This document shows, in pieces, positions 47,386 through 57,672 of a stretch of 64,000 nucleotides of DNA. This DNA is from Serratia sp. Ag1. Lineage in GTDB: Bacteria > Pseudomonadota > Gammaproteobacteria > Enterobacterales > Enterobacteriaceae. Below the pieces are notes generated by a model. It was not told the DNA's origin, searched no databases, and was given only the letters and a program-made list of their open reading frames with translations. Where the stretch lies: positions 124,001 through 188,000 of the forward strand of contig NZ_JQEI01000025.1 of NCBI RefSeq assembly GCF_000743355.1. The letters run 5' to 3'. Both the position numbers and the translations under genes were made by a program. Each line of letters starts with the position of its first letter. Within the stretch, counting starts at the first letter, position 1.

Positions 47386-47973
47386 CTACTCTCCATCTTT
47401 CTCATCATGCTGTGGATAGTTCACAACGCTAATACTGCCTTGTGCATTCAATTCTGTACATAGGCGATGAAAGGCCTGTTCGATATTTGATGCATCCTCA
47501 GTGCTGGGGCTGTGTGCAGTAATCTGGATATACAGCTGAGGCGGCAGATCGCCCTCTGCTGGCTGAGTCCGCGATACCAGTTCTGCAATATTCATCTGGC
47601 TGGCGTAAAACAGGCCGGTAAAACGCTCAATGATATGCGGTGAATCTTTGACTTCCACCTGTACCCATACCGCCGCTGGCGTGGGTGGCCGCTCATGTGA
47701 GTTTGTGCGCTTCATCACAATCAGTAAATCCAGCTCTGCTCCTTTTTGCGGCAGCGTGGACTCGATCAGGGTTATGGCATTCCAACTGCCGGAAAGCAAC
47801 ATGATGAAGGTAAATTCCTCACCCAGCATGGCCAGACGGCTATCTTCGATATTGCACCCGCAACTGCTGACGTGGCGGGTGATGGTGTTGACGATTCCGG
47901 GGCGATCGGCACCCAGTGCGGTAATCACGAGATAGTGTTCATCTGGCTTCGGCAAAATGGAGCTTCCTGTCAT
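47386..47973 (-). CDS. gcvR: GcvR, glycine cleavage system transcriptional repressor
   Basis: ACT-domain protein that binds GcvA and represses gcvTHP when glycine is low. About 195 residues from ATG 47973. Two ACT domains: HYLVITALGADRPGIVNTITRHVSSCGCNIEDSRLAMLGEEFTFIMLLSGSW-type first domain (about 14-85) and a second beginning VQVEVKDSPHIIERFTGLF (about 105-180). The start is uncertain: ATGs at 47991 and 48000 are also in frame and SD signals are weak. Divergent from dapA, upstream of bcp as in E. coli. Confidence 0.93.
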   Translation of the reverse strand: MTGSSILPKPDEHYLVITALGADRPGIVNTITRHVSSCGCNIEDSRLAMLGEEFTFIMLLSGSWNAITLIESTLPQKGAELDLLIVMKRTNSHERPPTPAAVWVQVEVKDSPHIIERFTGLFYASQMNIAELVSRTQPAEGDLPPQLYIQITAHSPSTEDASNIEQAFHRLCTELNAQGSISVVNYPQHDEKDGE

Positions 47974-48100
47974 GCTCAATGGGATTACCATGGTAAACAT
48001 AAAAAAAACCGCCTGCCAAGCGCTTACAGCACGTTGTTTGCTTGCTTTTGGATAGGTGTCAAAAGTACCATGAGGCACTTGTTTGTGGAGGGGACGGCCA

Positions 48101-48982
48101 ATGTTTACGGGAAGTATTGTTGCACTGGTTACGCCGATGGACGCCAAAGGTGCTGTCGATCGTGCGAGCCTAAAAAAACTGATTGATTACCATGTAGCCA
48201 GTGGGACTGCGGCTATTGTTTCCGTAGGGACTACCGGAGAATCCGCCACGCTTGCCCATAACGAGCATATTGACGTGGTGCTGCAGACGCTGGAGCTGGC
48301 CGCAGGCCGCATTCCGGTGATCGCCGGAACCGGGGCGAACTCGACCAGTGAGGCGATCTCACTCACGCGTCATTTAAACGATACCGGCGTAGTCGGTTGC
48401 CTGACGGTCACGCCATACTACAACCGGCCAACGCAGGAAGGGCTGTACCAGCACTTTAAAGCGATTGCCGAGAGCACCGAACTGCCACAGATCCTGTATA
48501 ACGTGCCTTCACGTACCGGTTGTGACATGCTGCCGCCGACCATCGCGCGTTTAGCCAAGATTAAGAATATTGTTGCCGTTAAAGAGGCAACAGGGAACTT
48601 AAGCCGCGTAAGTCAGATCCAAGTGTTGGTTGAAGATGAAAACTTCATTCTGCTGAGCGGCGATGACGCCAGCGGCCTGGATTTCATGCAACTGGGTGGC
48701 AAAGGGGTGATTTCTGTGACGGCCAACGTGGCCGCGCGTGAAATGGTAGAACTTTGCCGTCTTGCGGCCCAAGGCAACTTTGCCGAAGCTCGCCGCTTGA
48801 ATCAGCGCTTGATGCCGTTGCATCAGGATTTATTTGTAGAACCCAATCCAATTCCGGTGAAATGGGCTTGTAAGGTATTGGGATTGATGGCAACCGATTC
48901 GATGCGTCTACCTATGACGCCGTTAACCGACGCTGCCCGTCCTGTGGTGGAGCGTGCGTTGAAAAGCGCCGGTTTGCTATAA
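48101..48982 (+). CDS. dapA: DapA, 4-hydroxy-tetrahydrodipicolinate synthase
   Basis: First committed step of lysine/DAP synthesis: pyruvate + aspartate semialdehyde condensation. 293 residues from ATG 48101 with GGAGGGG upstream. Schiff-base Lys in VAVKEATGN (about residue 161), Tyr in [13 protein letters not shown] (about 133), the GTTGES substrate loop (about 43-48) and YNVPSRTG (about 140). First gene of a dapA-bamC-(purC) unit and functionally linked to dapE at 56014. Confidence 0.97.
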   Translation: MFTGSIVALVTPMDAKGAVDRASLKKLIDYHVASGTAAIVSVGTTGESATLAHNEHIDVVLQTLELAAGRIPVIAGTGANSTSEAISLTRHLNDTGVVGCLTVTPYYNRPTQEGLYQHFKAIAESTELPQILYNVPSRTGCDMLPPTIARLAKIKNIVAVKEATGNLSRVSQIQVLVEDENFILLSGDDASGLDFMQLGGKGVISVTANVAAREMVELCRLAAQGNFAEARRLNQRLMPLHQDLFVEPNPIPVKWACKVLGLMATDSMRLPMTPLTDAARPVVERALKSAGLL

Positions 48983-49003
48983 CCCCAAGTCACTAAAGCC
49001 GCT

Positions 49004-49060
49004 GCAACGTGGCACGTACCGATTCCCAGTGATTGGGAGCGAGTCGGTGACCCACGTTGC
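49004..49060. repeat. Nested long hairpin between dapA and bamC
   Basis: Outer 9-bp stem GCAACGTGG / CCACGTTGC, middle stem ACCGA / TCGGT, inner stem TCCCA / TGGGA with a five-base loop. No T-run follows. It may be a processing or stability element in the dapA-bamC transcript. Confidence 0.65.
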
Positions 49061-49104
49061 CAGCGCTTCAAGTAGCACGGGGATATCATTCTTAGGGAGA
49101 TTTG

Positions 49105-50157
49105 ATGGCTTATTCATTGCAAAAGTCGACGGTAGCAACAGTCGTAGGGTTAGCGCTTGTCATGACGCTGGCGGCCTGTTCCACCGATCAGCGTTACAAA
49201 CGCCAAGTCAGCGGCGATGAGTCCTATCTCGATGCCGCACCGCTCAAACCGCTGAGCGCGCCTGCTGGTCTGAGCCTGCCGATACAATCCGGTGATTTTG
49301 AAGTCTCGGCCAGTGCGCAAAAAGGCCCTGTCGGCAAGCAACTGGATATCCGGCCTCCGTCGCAGCCTCTGGCTTTGCTGAGCGGTTCCCGCAGCCAGAA
49401 CAGCGGCAACAGCAGCACATTGCTGCTGGAGAACAGCCCGCAGAACCAGAACCTGTGGCCACGTGTCGTCAGCTCGCTGCAGGCGAAAAACATGCCAATT
49501 GCTTCTCAGCAGGAAGCCAACCAGACTCTGACTACGGATTGGGTGAAGTGGAACCGTCTGGATGAAGATACCCAGTACGAAGGCCGTTACCAAATCAACG
49601 TGCAGAAACAGGGTTATCAGCAGGCGCTGGTAGTGAAAACACTAGGGTTGCGCCAGCAGGGTAAAACCGAAGAGGTGACCGATCCTGCAGAGATTCAGCG
49701 CTATAGCAGCATGATGATGAACTCTATCGTCGAAAATCTGGATAAGCAGGACAATCTGGCGAGCAGCCGTGTGGCTAACGGTATCGGAGCACTGGACGTG
49801 CAGAGTGGTGCCGATGACGTAGGCTTACCAGTGCTGATCGTGCGTGCGCCTTACGCTGCTGTGTGGGATCGTTTGCCAGCGGCTTTGGAAAAGCTGGGGA
49901 TGAAAGTGGGTGACCGCAGCCGTCCGCAGGGTACCATTGCCGTAACCTATAAATCCTTGAGCAGTAGCGACTGGGATGCTCTGGGGGTGAAAGATCCAGA
50001 GTTGAAATCGGGCGATTACAAACTGCAGATCGGTGATTTGAATAACCGTACCAGCCTGCAATTTATCGATTCCAAAGGGAAACCGTTGCCTCAAGCGCAG
50101 AATGATGCCTTGGTGGCGGCATTCCAGGCGGCTTTCAGCAAAACCAGCGTTAAATAA
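49105..50157 (+). CDS. bamC: BamC, outer-membrane beta-barrel assembly lipoprotein
   Basis: Lipoprotein subunit of the BAM complex, 350 residues (E. coli 344). Signal with lipobox LAAC at about residue 24-25, then the unstructured BamD-binding N-terminal stretch ([25 protein letters not shown]), followed by two helix-grip domains (about 100-215 and 230-345). GGGAG is 6 bp upstream of ATG 49105. Located after dapA, as in E. coli dapA-bamC. Confidence 0.95.
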   Translation: MAYSLQKSTVATVVGLALVMTLAACSTDQRYKRQVSGDESYLDAAPLKPLSAPAGLSLPIQSGDFEVSASAQKGPVGKQLDIRPPSQPLALLSGSRSQNSGNSSTLLLENSPQNQNLWPRVVSSLQAKNMPIASQQEANQTLTTDWVKWNRLDEDTQYEGRYQINVQKQGYQQALVVKTLGLRQQGKTEEVTDPAEIQRYSSMMMNSIVENLDKQDNLASSRVANGIGALDVQSGADDVGLPVLIVRAPYAAVWDRLPAALEKLGMKVGDRSRPQGTIAVTYKSLSSSDWDALGVKDPELKSGDYKLQIGDLNNRTSLQFIDSKGKPLPQAQNDALVAAFQAAFSKTSVK

Positions 50158-50165
50158 TCCATCAT

Positions 50166-50186
50166 AAGGGGCTGCGGCCCCTTTTT
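50166..50186 (+). terminator. Rho-independent terminator after bamC
   Basis: AAGGGGC, loop TGCG, GCCCCTT then TTT, 9 bp after the bamC stop. Confidence 0.85.
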
Positions 50187-50197
50187 GTTTTGCCGAA

Positions 50198-50213
50198 ACG
50201 GTATCGTTTGCGT
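50198..50213. promoter_or_regulatory. Candidate PurR operator of purC
   Basis: ACGGTATCGTTTGCGT matches the reverse-complement PurR consensus ACGAAAACGTTTGCGT at 13 of 16 positions. purC is a PurR target in E. coli. An ERIC element separates this site from the gene. Confidence 0.6.
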
Positions 50214-50285
50214 CACGGGTTTGGCACAATAGCCACCAGCACGCCAAAGAATTTATTAGGTCAATTTTCTATACCCGGTACGTTG

Positions 50286-50412
50286 TATACCCAAAATAAT
50301 TCGAGTTGCTTGTAGGCGGCAACGGAGCGAGGCCCCAGGAGCTTACTAAGGTAAGTGACTGGGGTGAGTGAAGGCAGCCAACACCCAAGCAACTTGAAGT
50401 ATGACGGGTATA
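50286..50412. repeat. ERIC element (127 bp) upstream of purC
   Basis: Complete element from TATACCCAAAATAATTCGAG to AAGTATGACGGGTATA, with the core CCCCAGGAGCTTACTAAGG and TAAGTGACTGGGGTGAG. It lies between the PurR-like site and the purC start, so it is probably transcribed as 5' leader. Confidence 0.95.
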
Positions 50413-50450
50413 GGCAGCCGAAAGGTATAACCTCACTGGAGTAAGTTAAG

Positions 50451-51164
50451 ATGCAAAAGCTAGCTGAGTTGTATCGCGGAAAGGCGAAAACCGTCTACAC
50501 CACCGAAAATCCTGATCTGCTGGTGCTGGAATTCCGTAACGATACGTCAGCACTGGATGGTCAGCGCATTGAGCAGTTCGATCGCAAAGGGATGGTGAAC
50601 AACAAGTTCAACCATTTCATTATGAGCAAGCTGGAAGAGGCCGGTATTCCGACGCAGATGGAACGTCTGCTGTCAGATACCGAAGTGCTGGTGCAAAAGC
50701 TGGACATGGTGCCGGTTGAATGTGTGATCCGTAACCGCGCTGCCGGATCTTTGGTCAAGCGTTTAGGGATTGAAGAAGGCCTGCCGCTGAACCCGCCGCT
50801 GTTTGATCTGTTCCTGAAGAATGACGCCATGCACGATCCGATGGTTAACGAATCTTACTGCGAAACTTTTGGTTGGGTGAGCAAAGAGCATTTGGCACGT
50901 ATGCGTGAATTGAGCTACAAGGCCAACGAGGTGTTGAGCAAACTGTTCGACGACGCCGGTTTGATCCTGGTGGATTTCAAACTGGAGTTTGGCCTGTTCA
51001 AGGGCGAAGTGGTGTTGGGTGATGAATTCTCGCCAGACGGCAGCCGCCTGTGGGACAAAAATACCCTGGATAAAATGGATAAAGACCGTTTCCGCCAGAG
51101 CCTGGGGGGCCTGATCGAGGCTTATGAGGAGGTCGCTCGCCGCATCGGTGTGAACCTCGACTAA
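50451..51164 (+). CDS. purC: PurC, SAICAR synthase
   Basis: Purine synthesis enzyme joining aspartate to CAIR. 237 residues, the E. coli length. Motifs: [10 protein letters not shown] (ATP site), [43 protein letters not shown] (metal/substrate) and a C-terminal [20 protein letters not shown] about 12 bp upstream of ATG 50451. Followed by a strong terminator. Confidence 0.97.
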   Translation: MQKLAELYRGKAKTVYTTENPDLLVLEFRNDTSALDGQRIEQFDRKGMVNNKFNHFIMSKLEEAGIPTQMERLLSDTEVLVQKLDMVPVECVIRNRAAGSLVKRLGIEEGLPLNPPLFDLFLKNDAMHDPMVNESYCETFGWVSKEHLARMRELSYKANEVLSKLFDDAGLILVDFKLEFGLFKGEVVLGDEFSPDGSRLWDKNTLDKMDKDRFRQSLGGLIEAYEEVARRIGVNLD

Positions 51165-51189
51165 ACTTCTTTCCGCCACCTAGTTCAAT

Positions 51190-51220
51190 ACGGGGCATTC
51201 AGTAGAAATGCCCCGTTTTC
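51190..51220 (+). terminator. Rho-independent terminator of purC
   Basis: ACGGGGCATT / AATGCCCCGT stem with a seven-base loop, followed by TTTTC and more T. Confidence 0.9.
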
Positions 51221-51315
51221 TTTTTATTTCCAGAAAATAACTGCATTTCCTGCGGGACCAACCCTCTATAATCATCTGCGTACCCACACCATTTATTTAT
51301 TCTGGAGTTTTACAT

Positions 51316-52179
51316 ATGCGTTGGCAGGGGCGTCGGGAAAGTGACAATGTTGAAGATCGTCGTGGGCAATCCTCTGGCATGGGGGGTGGCGGTTTTCGCC
51401 CACCGATTGGCGGCAAAGGCGGCATTATCATTCTGGTGGTGGTGCTGGTTGCCGGTTACTACGGTATCGATCTGACACCGTTGCTGAACGGCGGCGACAT
51501 GGCACCGCCAACGCAGCAGCAAAGCGTCAGGATCAGCCCCAAAGACGATGAACTGGCCAAATTCACCTCGGTGGTACTGGCGTCGACCGAAGATAGCTGG
51601 CATGAAATTTTCCAGCAGACAGGTAAACAGTATCGGGATCCGAAACTGGTGATGTATCGCGGGGCCACGCGTACCGGTTGCGGAACTGGCCAGTCGGTGA
51701 TGGGGCCGTTCTACTGCCCGGCGGACGGCACGGTGTATATCGATTTGTCATTTTATCAGGATATGAAAACCAAACTGGGTGCCGGTGGTGATTTTGCGCA
51801 GGCCTATGTGGTGGCGCATGAGGTTGGGCATCACGTCCAGAACCTGTTGGGGATCGAACGGAAAGTCCGCCAGATGCAGCAGGGGGCCAGCCAGGTAGAG
51901 GTCAATCGCCTTTCGGTGAAAATGGAATTGCAGGCAGACTGCTTTGCCGGGGTTTGGGGGCATTATGCTCAGCGGCAAAACATGCTGGAGGCTGGTGATT
52001 TGCAGCAGGCGTTGAACGCAGCGCAGGCGATTGGCGACGATCGCTTACAGCAACAAAGCCAGGGCCGGGTGGTGCCGGATAGTTTCACCCACGGCACTTC
52101 GCAGCAGCGTTACACTTGGTTTAAACAAGGATTCGACAGTGGTGACCCGAATAAATGTAATACCTTTGCTGCCCGTTGA
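51316..52179 (+). CDS. ypfJ: YpfJ, neutral zinc metallopeptidase family protein
   Basis: Membrane-anchored predicted zinc peptidase, 287 residues, same size as E. coli YpfJ. Gly-rich N-terminus ([15 protein letters not shown]), one TM helix (about 36-52), then the periplasmic catalytic domain with zinc motif [15 protein letters not shown] (about residue 168) and downstream [16 protein letters not shown] supplying the third ligand. Cys pairs ([15 protein letters not shown]) may form disulfides. Substrate unknown. Followed 27 bp later by tmcA. Confidence 0.92.
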   Translation: MRWQGRRESDNVEDRRGQSSGMGGGGFRPPIGGKGGIIILVVVLVAGYYGIDLTPLLNGGDMAPPTQQQSVRISPKDDELAKFTSVVLASTEDSWHEIFQQTGKQYRDPKLVMYRGATRTGCGTGQSVMGPFYCPADGTVYIDLSFYQDMKTKLGAGGDFAQAYVVAHEVGHHVQNLLGIERKVRQMQQGASQVEVNRLSVKMELQADCFAGVWGHYAQRQNMLEAGDLQQALNAAQAIGDDRLQQQSQGRVVPDSFTHGTSQQRYTWFKQGFDSGDPNKCNTFAAR

Positions 52180-52206
52180 TTTGTTCCCCTTCAGGCGTAG
52201 TTTTTG

Positions 52207-54219
52207 ATGTTACAGACAATGCAGCCACTCATGCAGCGGCAGGGGATTCGCCGTTTGCTGGTTCTCAGCGGTGAACCGCAGTGGTGTTGTACTCAGGCTC
52301 AACAACTGGCTGCGTCACTGCCGGGGGATTGGTTGTGGGTGGGTAATGCAGCACCTGCCAATGCGCAAGCTTTAAGCAGTGGCGCGGTTAAAACGCTGTT
52401 GGGGCAGGAACGCCTGCATGCCGTTTTTGATGCTACGCAAGGGCTGGACGTAGAAGCGTTGGCTCAGCTTTGCGGTACATTGCGTGCCGGTAGCTGGTTA
52501 TTGTTACTGGTTCCTGCTTGGTCAGACTGGGGGCAACAGCCGGACAGCGACAGCCTGCGCTGGAGCGATTGCCCACAACCGATCGCGACACCCAATTTCA
52601 TCGCTCATTTGCAGCAACAGTTGGTGGCAGACAGTGAAGTGACGCTGTGGCGGCAGGGAGAATCACTACGCTTGGCGGAATTGCCGGAACGGGCAGATTG
52701 GCAGTTGCCGCAGGGCAAGCCCAGTAGCGAGCAACAGGCCATTTTGGCACGTCTACTGGCAGCAGAAAGCGGCGTTTGGGTGCTGACGGCGGCGCGTGGC
52801 CGGGGGAAATCCACCTTGGCCGGGATGCTGGTGGCAGTCAGCCCGCTAACCTGTTGGCTCACCGGGCCAAGCCGTGCGGCAACCGAAGTCACCAGCACCT
52901 GGGCGGGCGGCAAGGCACCATTCTGGGCACCGGACGCTTTGTTGCAATATTGTGCTGAGCATAGCGTTAGCGAGGTTGGTTGGTTACTGGTGGATGAAGC
53001 TGCCGCGATCCCCGGCCCTGTGCTGCAACGGCTGGTTAGCTATTTCCCGCGTGTATTGTTGACCACGACGGTACAGGGTTACGAAGGCACCGGTCGTGGC
53101 TTTCTGCTCAAGTTCTGTGCCACATTGCCGCGTTGGCAGCCACTCAGCCTGCAGCAACCCATCCGTTGGGCGGCGGGGGATGCCTTAGAGCGTATCATCG
53201 ATAACGCCTTGTTGTTTAATGAAGAGCCGGTGTGGCCAGCAATTAACCAAACGCTGAGCATCAACCCGCTTGAGCAAGCGGAGTTATGTGCCGATCCCCT
53301 GCGGCTGAGGCGTTTTTATGCGTTGCTCAGCAGCGCTCACTACCGCACTTCGCCACTGGATTTGCGCCGCCTGATGGATGCGCCGGGTATGCATTTTAGT
53401 GCGGCTGCGTTGGCGGACGAGATCGTGGGAGCGCTGTGGTTGGTGGATGAAGGCGGCTTGAGCGCTGAACTGGCCCATGAGGTTTGGGCTGGCCGCAGAA
53501 GACCGCGTGGCAACCTGGTGGCGCAATCTCTGGCGGCCCACGGCGGCCAATGGTGGGCCCCAACGCTGCGTTCACGCCGTGTGACCCGCATTGCGGTATT
53601 GCCAGCGTTGCGTCAGCAGGGGATCGCCAGGCGGCTCATTGAACAGCAAAAACAATCCTCACAAGGGCTGGATTTTCTTTCCGTCAGCTTTGGCTATACC
53701 GAACCGCTGTGGCGTTTCTGGCAGTCCTGCGGTTTTACCCTGGTGCGTATTGGCAGTAAGCCGGAAGCCAGCAGCGGTTGCTATACCGCCATGGCGCTGT
53801 TGCCATTGAGCGAACAGGGGGAGGCATTGTGTCATGCCGCGCATAAACATTTACTGCGTGACTGGCATTGGTTACAACAGCGCATTGAGTTACAGCTAAC
53901 GATTGCGGGTGATGAAGGCGATCTGCTGCTGAATGAAGAAGACTGGCGCGAATTGGCCGGTTTCGCTTTTGCCCATCGGCCACTGGAAGCTAGCCTGGGG
54001 GCGCTGCAACGCTTACTGTTGAACTCTGCCTTGCCAATCGCGGCTCTGCGTAGCCATTTGCAACAGCAGCAGAGCCAGGTGCAGTGTGCGGCTGAACATG
54101 GCTTAAGTGGCTATAAAGCGCTGCTGCGCCATTGGCGGCAAGAGGTTGCGCAGGCGCTCGAACAGTTAGATCGCCCGCGTTGCCAACATTGGCAGCAGTG
54201 GTCTCAATCATTGCAATAA
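52207..54219 (+). CDS. tmcA: TmcA, tRNA(Met) cytidine acetyltransferase
   Basis: Makes N4-acetylcytidine at the wobble position of elongator tRNA-Met, using ATP and acetyl-CoA. 670 residues (E. coli 671). DUF1726-type N-terminal domain (1-170), RecD-like helicase module with Walker [12 protein letters not shown] (about 200) and Walker [15 protein letters not shown] domain (about 400-530; [22 protein letters not shown]) and a C-terminal tRNA-binding domain. ATG 52207 preferred to TTG 52204. Confidence 0.96.
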   Translation: MLQTMQPLMQRQGIRRLLVLSGEPQWCCTQAQQLAASLPGDWLWVGNAAPANAQALSSGAVKTLLGQERLHAVFDATQGLDVEALAQLCGTLRAGSWLLLLVPAWSDWGQQPDSDSLRWSDCPQPIATPNFIAHLQQQLVADSEVTLWRQGESLRLAELPERADWQLPQGKPSSEQQAILARLLAAESGVWVLTAARGRGKSTLAGMLVAVSPLTCWLTGPSRAATEVTSTWAGGKAPFWAPDALLQYCAEHSVSEVGWLLVDEAAAIPGPVLQRLVSYFPRVLLTTTVQGYEGTGRGFLLKFCATLPRWQPLSLQQPIRWAAGDALERIIDNALLFNEEPVWPAINQTLSINPLEQAELCADPLRLRRFYALLSSAHYRTSPLDLRRLMDAPGMHFSAAALADEIVGALWLVDEGGLSAELAHEVWAGRRRPRGNLVAQSLAAHGGQWWAPTLRSRRVTRIAVLPALRQQGIARRLIEQQKQSSQGLDFLSVSFGYTEPLWRFWQSCGFTLVRIGSKPEASSGCYTAMALLPLSEQGEALCHAAHKHLLRDWHWLQQRIELQLTIAGDEGDLLLNEEDWRELAGFAFAHRPLEASLGALQRLLLNSALPIAALRSHLQQQQSQVQCAAEHGLSGYKALLRHWRQEVAQALEQLDRPRCQHWQQWSQSLQ

Positions 54220-54269
54220 ATGGAAAGAGTTATTCAATAAAACCCGATTTTCGCGATTTCTCAACGGTG

Positions 54270-54396
54270 TATACTCAAAATAATTCGAGTTGCTTGTAGG
54301 CGGCCAGCAACGGAGACCCCAGGAGCATAGCCCACTATGTGACTGGGGCGACGGTGTGCAGCCAACACCCAAGCAACTTGAAGTATGACGGGTATA
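54270..54396. repeat. ERIC element (127 bp) between tmcA and ypfH
   Basis: TATACTCAAAATAATTCGAG to AAGTATGACGGGTATA with the core CCCCAGGAGCATAGCCCAC and TATGTGACTGGGGCGA. Very similar to the element at 50286. Confidence 0.95.
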
Positions 54397-54439
54397 TAGT
54401 TATTGGTAGTTCGGATCGCTATTTACTGAGGAGTACCCC

Positions 54440-55129
54440 ATGAAACATGAACACTTTGTTGTGCAAAGCCCTGCAACCCCGGCTGAGCAGTTGATCCTGC
54501 TGTTTCATGGCGTGGGTGATAACCCGGTCGCGATGGGGGAGATCGGCAGTTATTTCGCCAAGGATTTCCCGCAGGCGCTGGTGGTGAGCATCGGTGGGCC
54601 GTTTGCTTCTGGCCTGGGCAATGGCCGCCAGTGGTTCTCGGTGCAGGGGATTACGGAGGCGAACCGCGCAGAACGTATTACCGAGGTGATGCCAAAGTTT
54701 GTTGAAAGCGTGCGTTACTGGCAGCAGCAAAGCGGTGTGGGCTATGCGGGAACCGCGTTGGTTGGTTTCTCACAAGGTTCCATCATGGCGTTAGAAGGCT
54801 TGAAAGCTGAGCCTAAGCTGGCTGGGCGCGTCGTGGCCTTCAGTGGTCGTTTTGCCCAGTTGCCAGAAACAGATTTTGGCGAAAGCGTGGTGCACCTGAT
54901 CCACGGTGAGACCGATGCGGTTATCGCGGTGGAACATGCGTGCGCGGCGGCAGCCCAGTTACAGGCCGTTGGCTGTGACTTTACGCTGGATGTTGAGGAA
55001 GGTGTCGGGCATGCCATCAATCAGGGCATGATGAACCTGGCACTGGAACGTCTGCATTACTACGTGCCACAGCGCTATTGGGAAGAAGCGATGTTCGGCA
55101 AACGCGGTGATTTGATCGCTTTTAAATAA
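54440..55129 (+). CDS. ypfH: YpfH, alpha/beta-hydrolase (carboxylesterase)
   Basis: Serine esterase of the phospholipase/carboxylesterase family, 229 residues. Nucleophile in GFSQGS (about residue 113), Asp in HGETDAVI (about 160) and His in GVGHAINQ (about 193); oxyanion segment LLFHGVGDNP near the N-terminus. GAGG upstream of ATG 54440. E. coli ypfH is described as an esterase with preference for short acyl chains; physiological substrate unknown. Confidence 0.93.
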   Translation: MKHEHFVVQSPATPAEQLILLFHGVGDNPVAMGEIGSYFAKDFPQALVVSIGGPFASGLGNGRQWFSVQGITEANRAERITEVMPKFVESVRYWQQQSGVGYAGTALVGFSQGSIMALEGLKAEPKLAGRVVAFSGRFAQLPETDFGESVVHLIHGETDAVIAVEHACAAAAQLQAVGCDFTLDVEEGVGHAINQGMMNLALERLHYYVPQRYWEEAMFGKRGDLIAFK

Positions 55130-55133
55130 ACTG

Positions 55134-55157
55134 CAGGGCGCCAATGCGTGCGCCCTG
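55134..55157. terminator. Hairpin between convergent ypfH and ypfN
   Basis: Stem CAGGGCGC / GCGCCCTG with an eight-base loop in the 31-bp gap between the two stop codons; only a weak T-tract. Confidence 0.6.
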
Positions 55158-55160
55158 AGG

Positions 55161-55346
55161 TTATTTCTTCTTCGGCCAGTCTTCTTCATCGTCCCACTGG
55201 GCGTTGTTATCGCGGTGCGGTGGTAATTCGGGTTTGTTGGCCATGAATTTTTTATGATCCAGACGGCGTAATTCTTTGATGCCGTTAAGCACCATACCGA
55301 CCAGTATCACTAAGATCACCCACCAGTAGTCCGCTAACCAATGCAT
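55161..55346 (-). CDS. ypfN: YpfN, UPF0370 small membrane protein
   Basis: 61 residues from ATG 55346 ([33 protein letters not shown]), close to E. coli YpfN (66). One TM helix (about 8-24), then a conserved charged tail ([15 protein letters not shown] and acidic [11 protein letters not shown]). ATG lies 2 bp after the M15 peptidase stop (TAAATATG) with AAGGG upstream. Function unknown. Confidence 0.92.
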   Translation of the reverse strand: MHWLADYWWVILVILVGMVLNGIKELRRLDHKKFMANKPELPPHRDNNAQWDDEEDWPKKK

Positions 55347-55348
55347 AT

Positions 55349-56017
55349 TTAACCCTTTCCATATATAAAACGCGAAAATATTGCAGGCAAATGGCTGGCG
55401 AGCCATTGCGCACCGGCAACGTCTTTATCCTGCCAGGCTACCAGCAACAGTGCGGGGGTTAATAACCGTTCAGCCTCCTGTGCCAATGGGCGGTAGCTAA
55501 GATGCCAGGGTTCTGCCGCGACGCCACCTTGTTCTTCGGTAAACGGGCGGTAAAACCCGAAGTCAGCCATATGTTCAGTCAACCACTGATTCAGCGGATA
55601 AAAATAGCCACCTTCCAGATATTCCCAAGGTTCCAACTGCAATTTCTGCCCGGTTGGCAGCAGGGACGGATCGTAAATATCCAGATCGCTGCCCCAATGA
55701 TGGCGGCTGGCTCCGGGCAACGCGGACCAGCGCATAATCGCTTCGCAACGCTCGGCGGCAGACAGCGGTGTGATATCTATCGGCTGGCTGTCCTTATCCA
55801 AAACGGGTCGCTCGCCGCAGAACTTACCGTTCCAGATCGCCAGTTGCCGGTCAAAATCCCGGAAAGTGCTGGCAGGTTGCAGATCAAATCCGGCTGCTTT
55901 GGCGGCTCGCTGCATAGCGCGGAAAGCCTCGACCGCTGCCGGTTGCAGACGATGGTTACCACTCAGCGGTGCCAAGTGTTCCGTTGAGCGCCCGGTCAGC
56001 ATTTCCGGCGTGATCAT
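55349..56017 (-). CDS. M15-family D-alanyl-D-alanine carboxypeptidase-like protein
   Basis: VanY/M15 zinc peptidase of 222 residues. Zinc motif [14 protein letters not shown] (His and Asp, about residue 108-120) and the second site AAEPWHLSY (Glu/His, about residue 174-180), plus [22 protein letters not shown] 56017 overlaps the dapE stop (ATGA) and is better than the extended frame to 56086. No clear signal peptide, so it may act in the cytoplasm on recycled muropeptides, or be exported in another way. Absent from this operon in E. coli. Confidence 0.87.
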   Translation of the reverse strand: MITPEMLTGRSTEHLAPLSGNHRLQPAAVEAFRAMQRAAKAAGFDLQPASTFRDFDRQLAIWNGKFCGERPVLDKDSQPIDITPLSAAERCEAIMRWSALPGASRHHWGSDLDIYDPSLLPTGQKLQLEPWEYLEGGYFYPLNQWLTEHMADFGFYRPFTEEQGGVAAEPWHLSYRPLAQEAERLLTPALLLVAWQDKDVAGAQWLASHLPAIFSRFIYGKG

Positions 56018-57141
56018 GCGACCAGTTGCTCCATAATGCGCTGGTACATACGGCTGAGTAACTGCAAATCGGCAGCATGGACACATTCATTAACTTTGTG
56101 GATGGTGGCATTCACCGGGCCAAGTTCAACCACTTGAGCGCCCATTTGGGCGATAAAACGACCATCAGAGGTGCCGCCAGTGGTCAGCAATTGCGGCGTC
56201 ACTTCGGAATAGTGTTCCACAGCATTGACCACTGCATCCACCAGCGATCCACGGGCGGTCAGGAATGGCTGGCCCGATAACCACCAGTCGAGAGTGTAAT
56301 TCAACTGATGGCGATCCAGCAGTTCCTGCACGCGCTGTTTAATGATGGCATCGGTCAGTTCGGTGCTGAAACGGAAGTTGAACTGCACGAACATATCACC
56401 AGGGATCACGTTGTTACTGCCGGTGCCAGCCTGCACGTTGGCAATTTGCATGCTGGTGGGGGGGAAGAATTCGTTGCCCTGATCCCACTCGATCGCTACC
56501 AGTTCGTTCAGCGCGGGTATGGCACGGTGAACCGGGTTATCTGCCAAATGTGGATAGGCAACATGGCCCTGAATACCATGAATATGTAGACTAGCGGTGA
56601 TCGATCCACGTCGACCATTTTTCACCACATCCCCCACGCGTTCGGTGCTGGAAGGTTCGCCCACCAGGCAATAATCGAGGCGCTCGCTGCGAGCTTTCAG
56701 GGCTTCTACCACTTTCACAGTGCCATGTGTGGCGCTGGCTTCTTCATCGGAGGTGATCAGAAACGCCAGGCGTCCCTGATGATTGGGGTGCGCAGCCACA
56801 AAGCGTTCTGCGGCCACTATCATTGCCGCCAACGAGCCTTTCATATCTGCCGCGCCGCGCCCATAGAGCATGCCATCGCGGATGGTGGGTTCGAAGGGCG
56901 GGTTCTGCCAATTTTTTTCATCACCAGTGGGCACAACATCGGTGTGCCCAGCAAAGGCCAGCGTTTCGCCTTGGCCGCGCCAGGCCCAGAAATTCTGCGT
57001 ATCGCCAAAGTTCATTGGCTCAATGGTGAAACCGATGGCCTTCAGACGGGCAATCATAATCTCCTGGCAGCCTTCATCGTGCGGGCTGAGGGAAGGGCGC
57101 TTGATTAGCTGTTGCGCCAGTTCAATAACAGGGCAGATCAT
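56014..57141 (-). CDS. dapE: DapE, succinyl-diaminopimelate desuccinylase
   Basis: Lysine/DAP pathway zinc hydrolase, 375 residues as in E. coli. Zinc ligands readable in [38 protein letters not shown] (catalytic Glu and ligand Glu), Glu in [11 protein letters not shown] and His in [12 protein letters not shown]. The ATG overlaps the yffB stop and its own stop overlaps the M15 peptidase start, so four genes are translationally coupled. Confidence 0.97.
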   Translation of the reverse strand: MICPVIELAQQLIKRPSLSPHDEGCQEIMIARLKAIGFTIEPMNFGDTQNFWAWRGQGETLAFAGHTDVVPTGDEKNWQNPPFEPTIRDGMLYGRGAADMKGSLAAMIVAAERFVAAHPNHQGRLAFLITSDEEASATHGTVKVVEALKARSERLDYCLVGEPSSTERVGDVVKNGRRGSITASLHIHGIQGHVAYPHLADNPVHRAIPALNELVAIEWDQGNEFFPPTSMQIANVQAGTGSNNVIPGDMFVQFNFRFSTELTDAIIKQRVQELLDRHQLNYTLDWWLSGQPFLTARGSLVDAVVNAVEHYSEVTPQLLTTGGTSDGRFIAQMGAQVVELGPVNATIHKVNECVHAADLQLLSRMYQRIMEQLVA

Positions 57142-57503
57142 GATTTAACCTCGGTGAGAAATTGCTGATAGCTGTCGCTACTGAAACCCAACAGAGCATG
57201 GCCGTTGCCATCGTCTAACAATGGGCGTTTGATCATGGCGGGTTGCTCCAGCATCAGAGCGATGGCCGCATCGGCATTATCGCAGGCATTGCGTTGTGCT
57301 TCATCCAGCTTGCGCCAGGTGGTACCACGGGTGTTCAGCAGTGCTTGCCAGCCAAGGCGTTCGACAAAATCACGCAACTGCTGTTCGCTCAGCCCGTCTG
57401 CGCGATAGTCGTGGAATTGGTAAGCGACGCCCTGTTCTTCCAGCCAGCGGCGCGCTTTCTTGATGGTGTCGCAATTTTTGATGCCAAACATAGTTAACTT
57501 CAT
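57138..57503 (-). CDS. yffB: YffB, ArsC/Spx-family thioredoxin-fold protein
   Basis: 121 residues from ATG 57503 ([23 protein letters not shown]). Single N-terminal Cys in KNCDTIKKA as in the YffB/ArsC family, then [10 protein letters not shown] and [18 protein letters not shown]. Probably a glutathione-dependent thiol enzyme; activity not established. Leads the operon yffB-dapE-M15-ypfN, as yffB-dapE in E. coli. An in-frame extension to 57587 lacks conservation. Confidence 0.92.
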   Translation of the reverse strand: MKLTMFGIKNCDTIKKARRWLEEQGVAYQFHDYRADGLSEQQLRDFVERLGWQALLNTRGTTWRKLDEAQRNACDNADAAIALMLEQPAMIKRPLLDDGNGHALLGFSSDSYQQFLTEVKS

Positions 57504-57672
57504 AAAGAAAAACCTTCTCTGCAGCAACCCACCGAACAGGCGGTGGCAAACCGCTCGTAGCGGAAAATAGAAATCAGCGCTCAGCATGCCGAAAAACAGT
57601 CAAGAGTTCCACAACGAAGGAGCGCAAAGATGGGGGAAGGTGAAAGCTTTTATCTTTCAAGACAGAAGCAGT

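Noticed and set aside
47974..48147. N-terminal extension of gcvR up to 48147.
   Set aside because: It would overlap the dapA start region and is not part of the conserved GcvR protein, which begins close to the first ACT domain.
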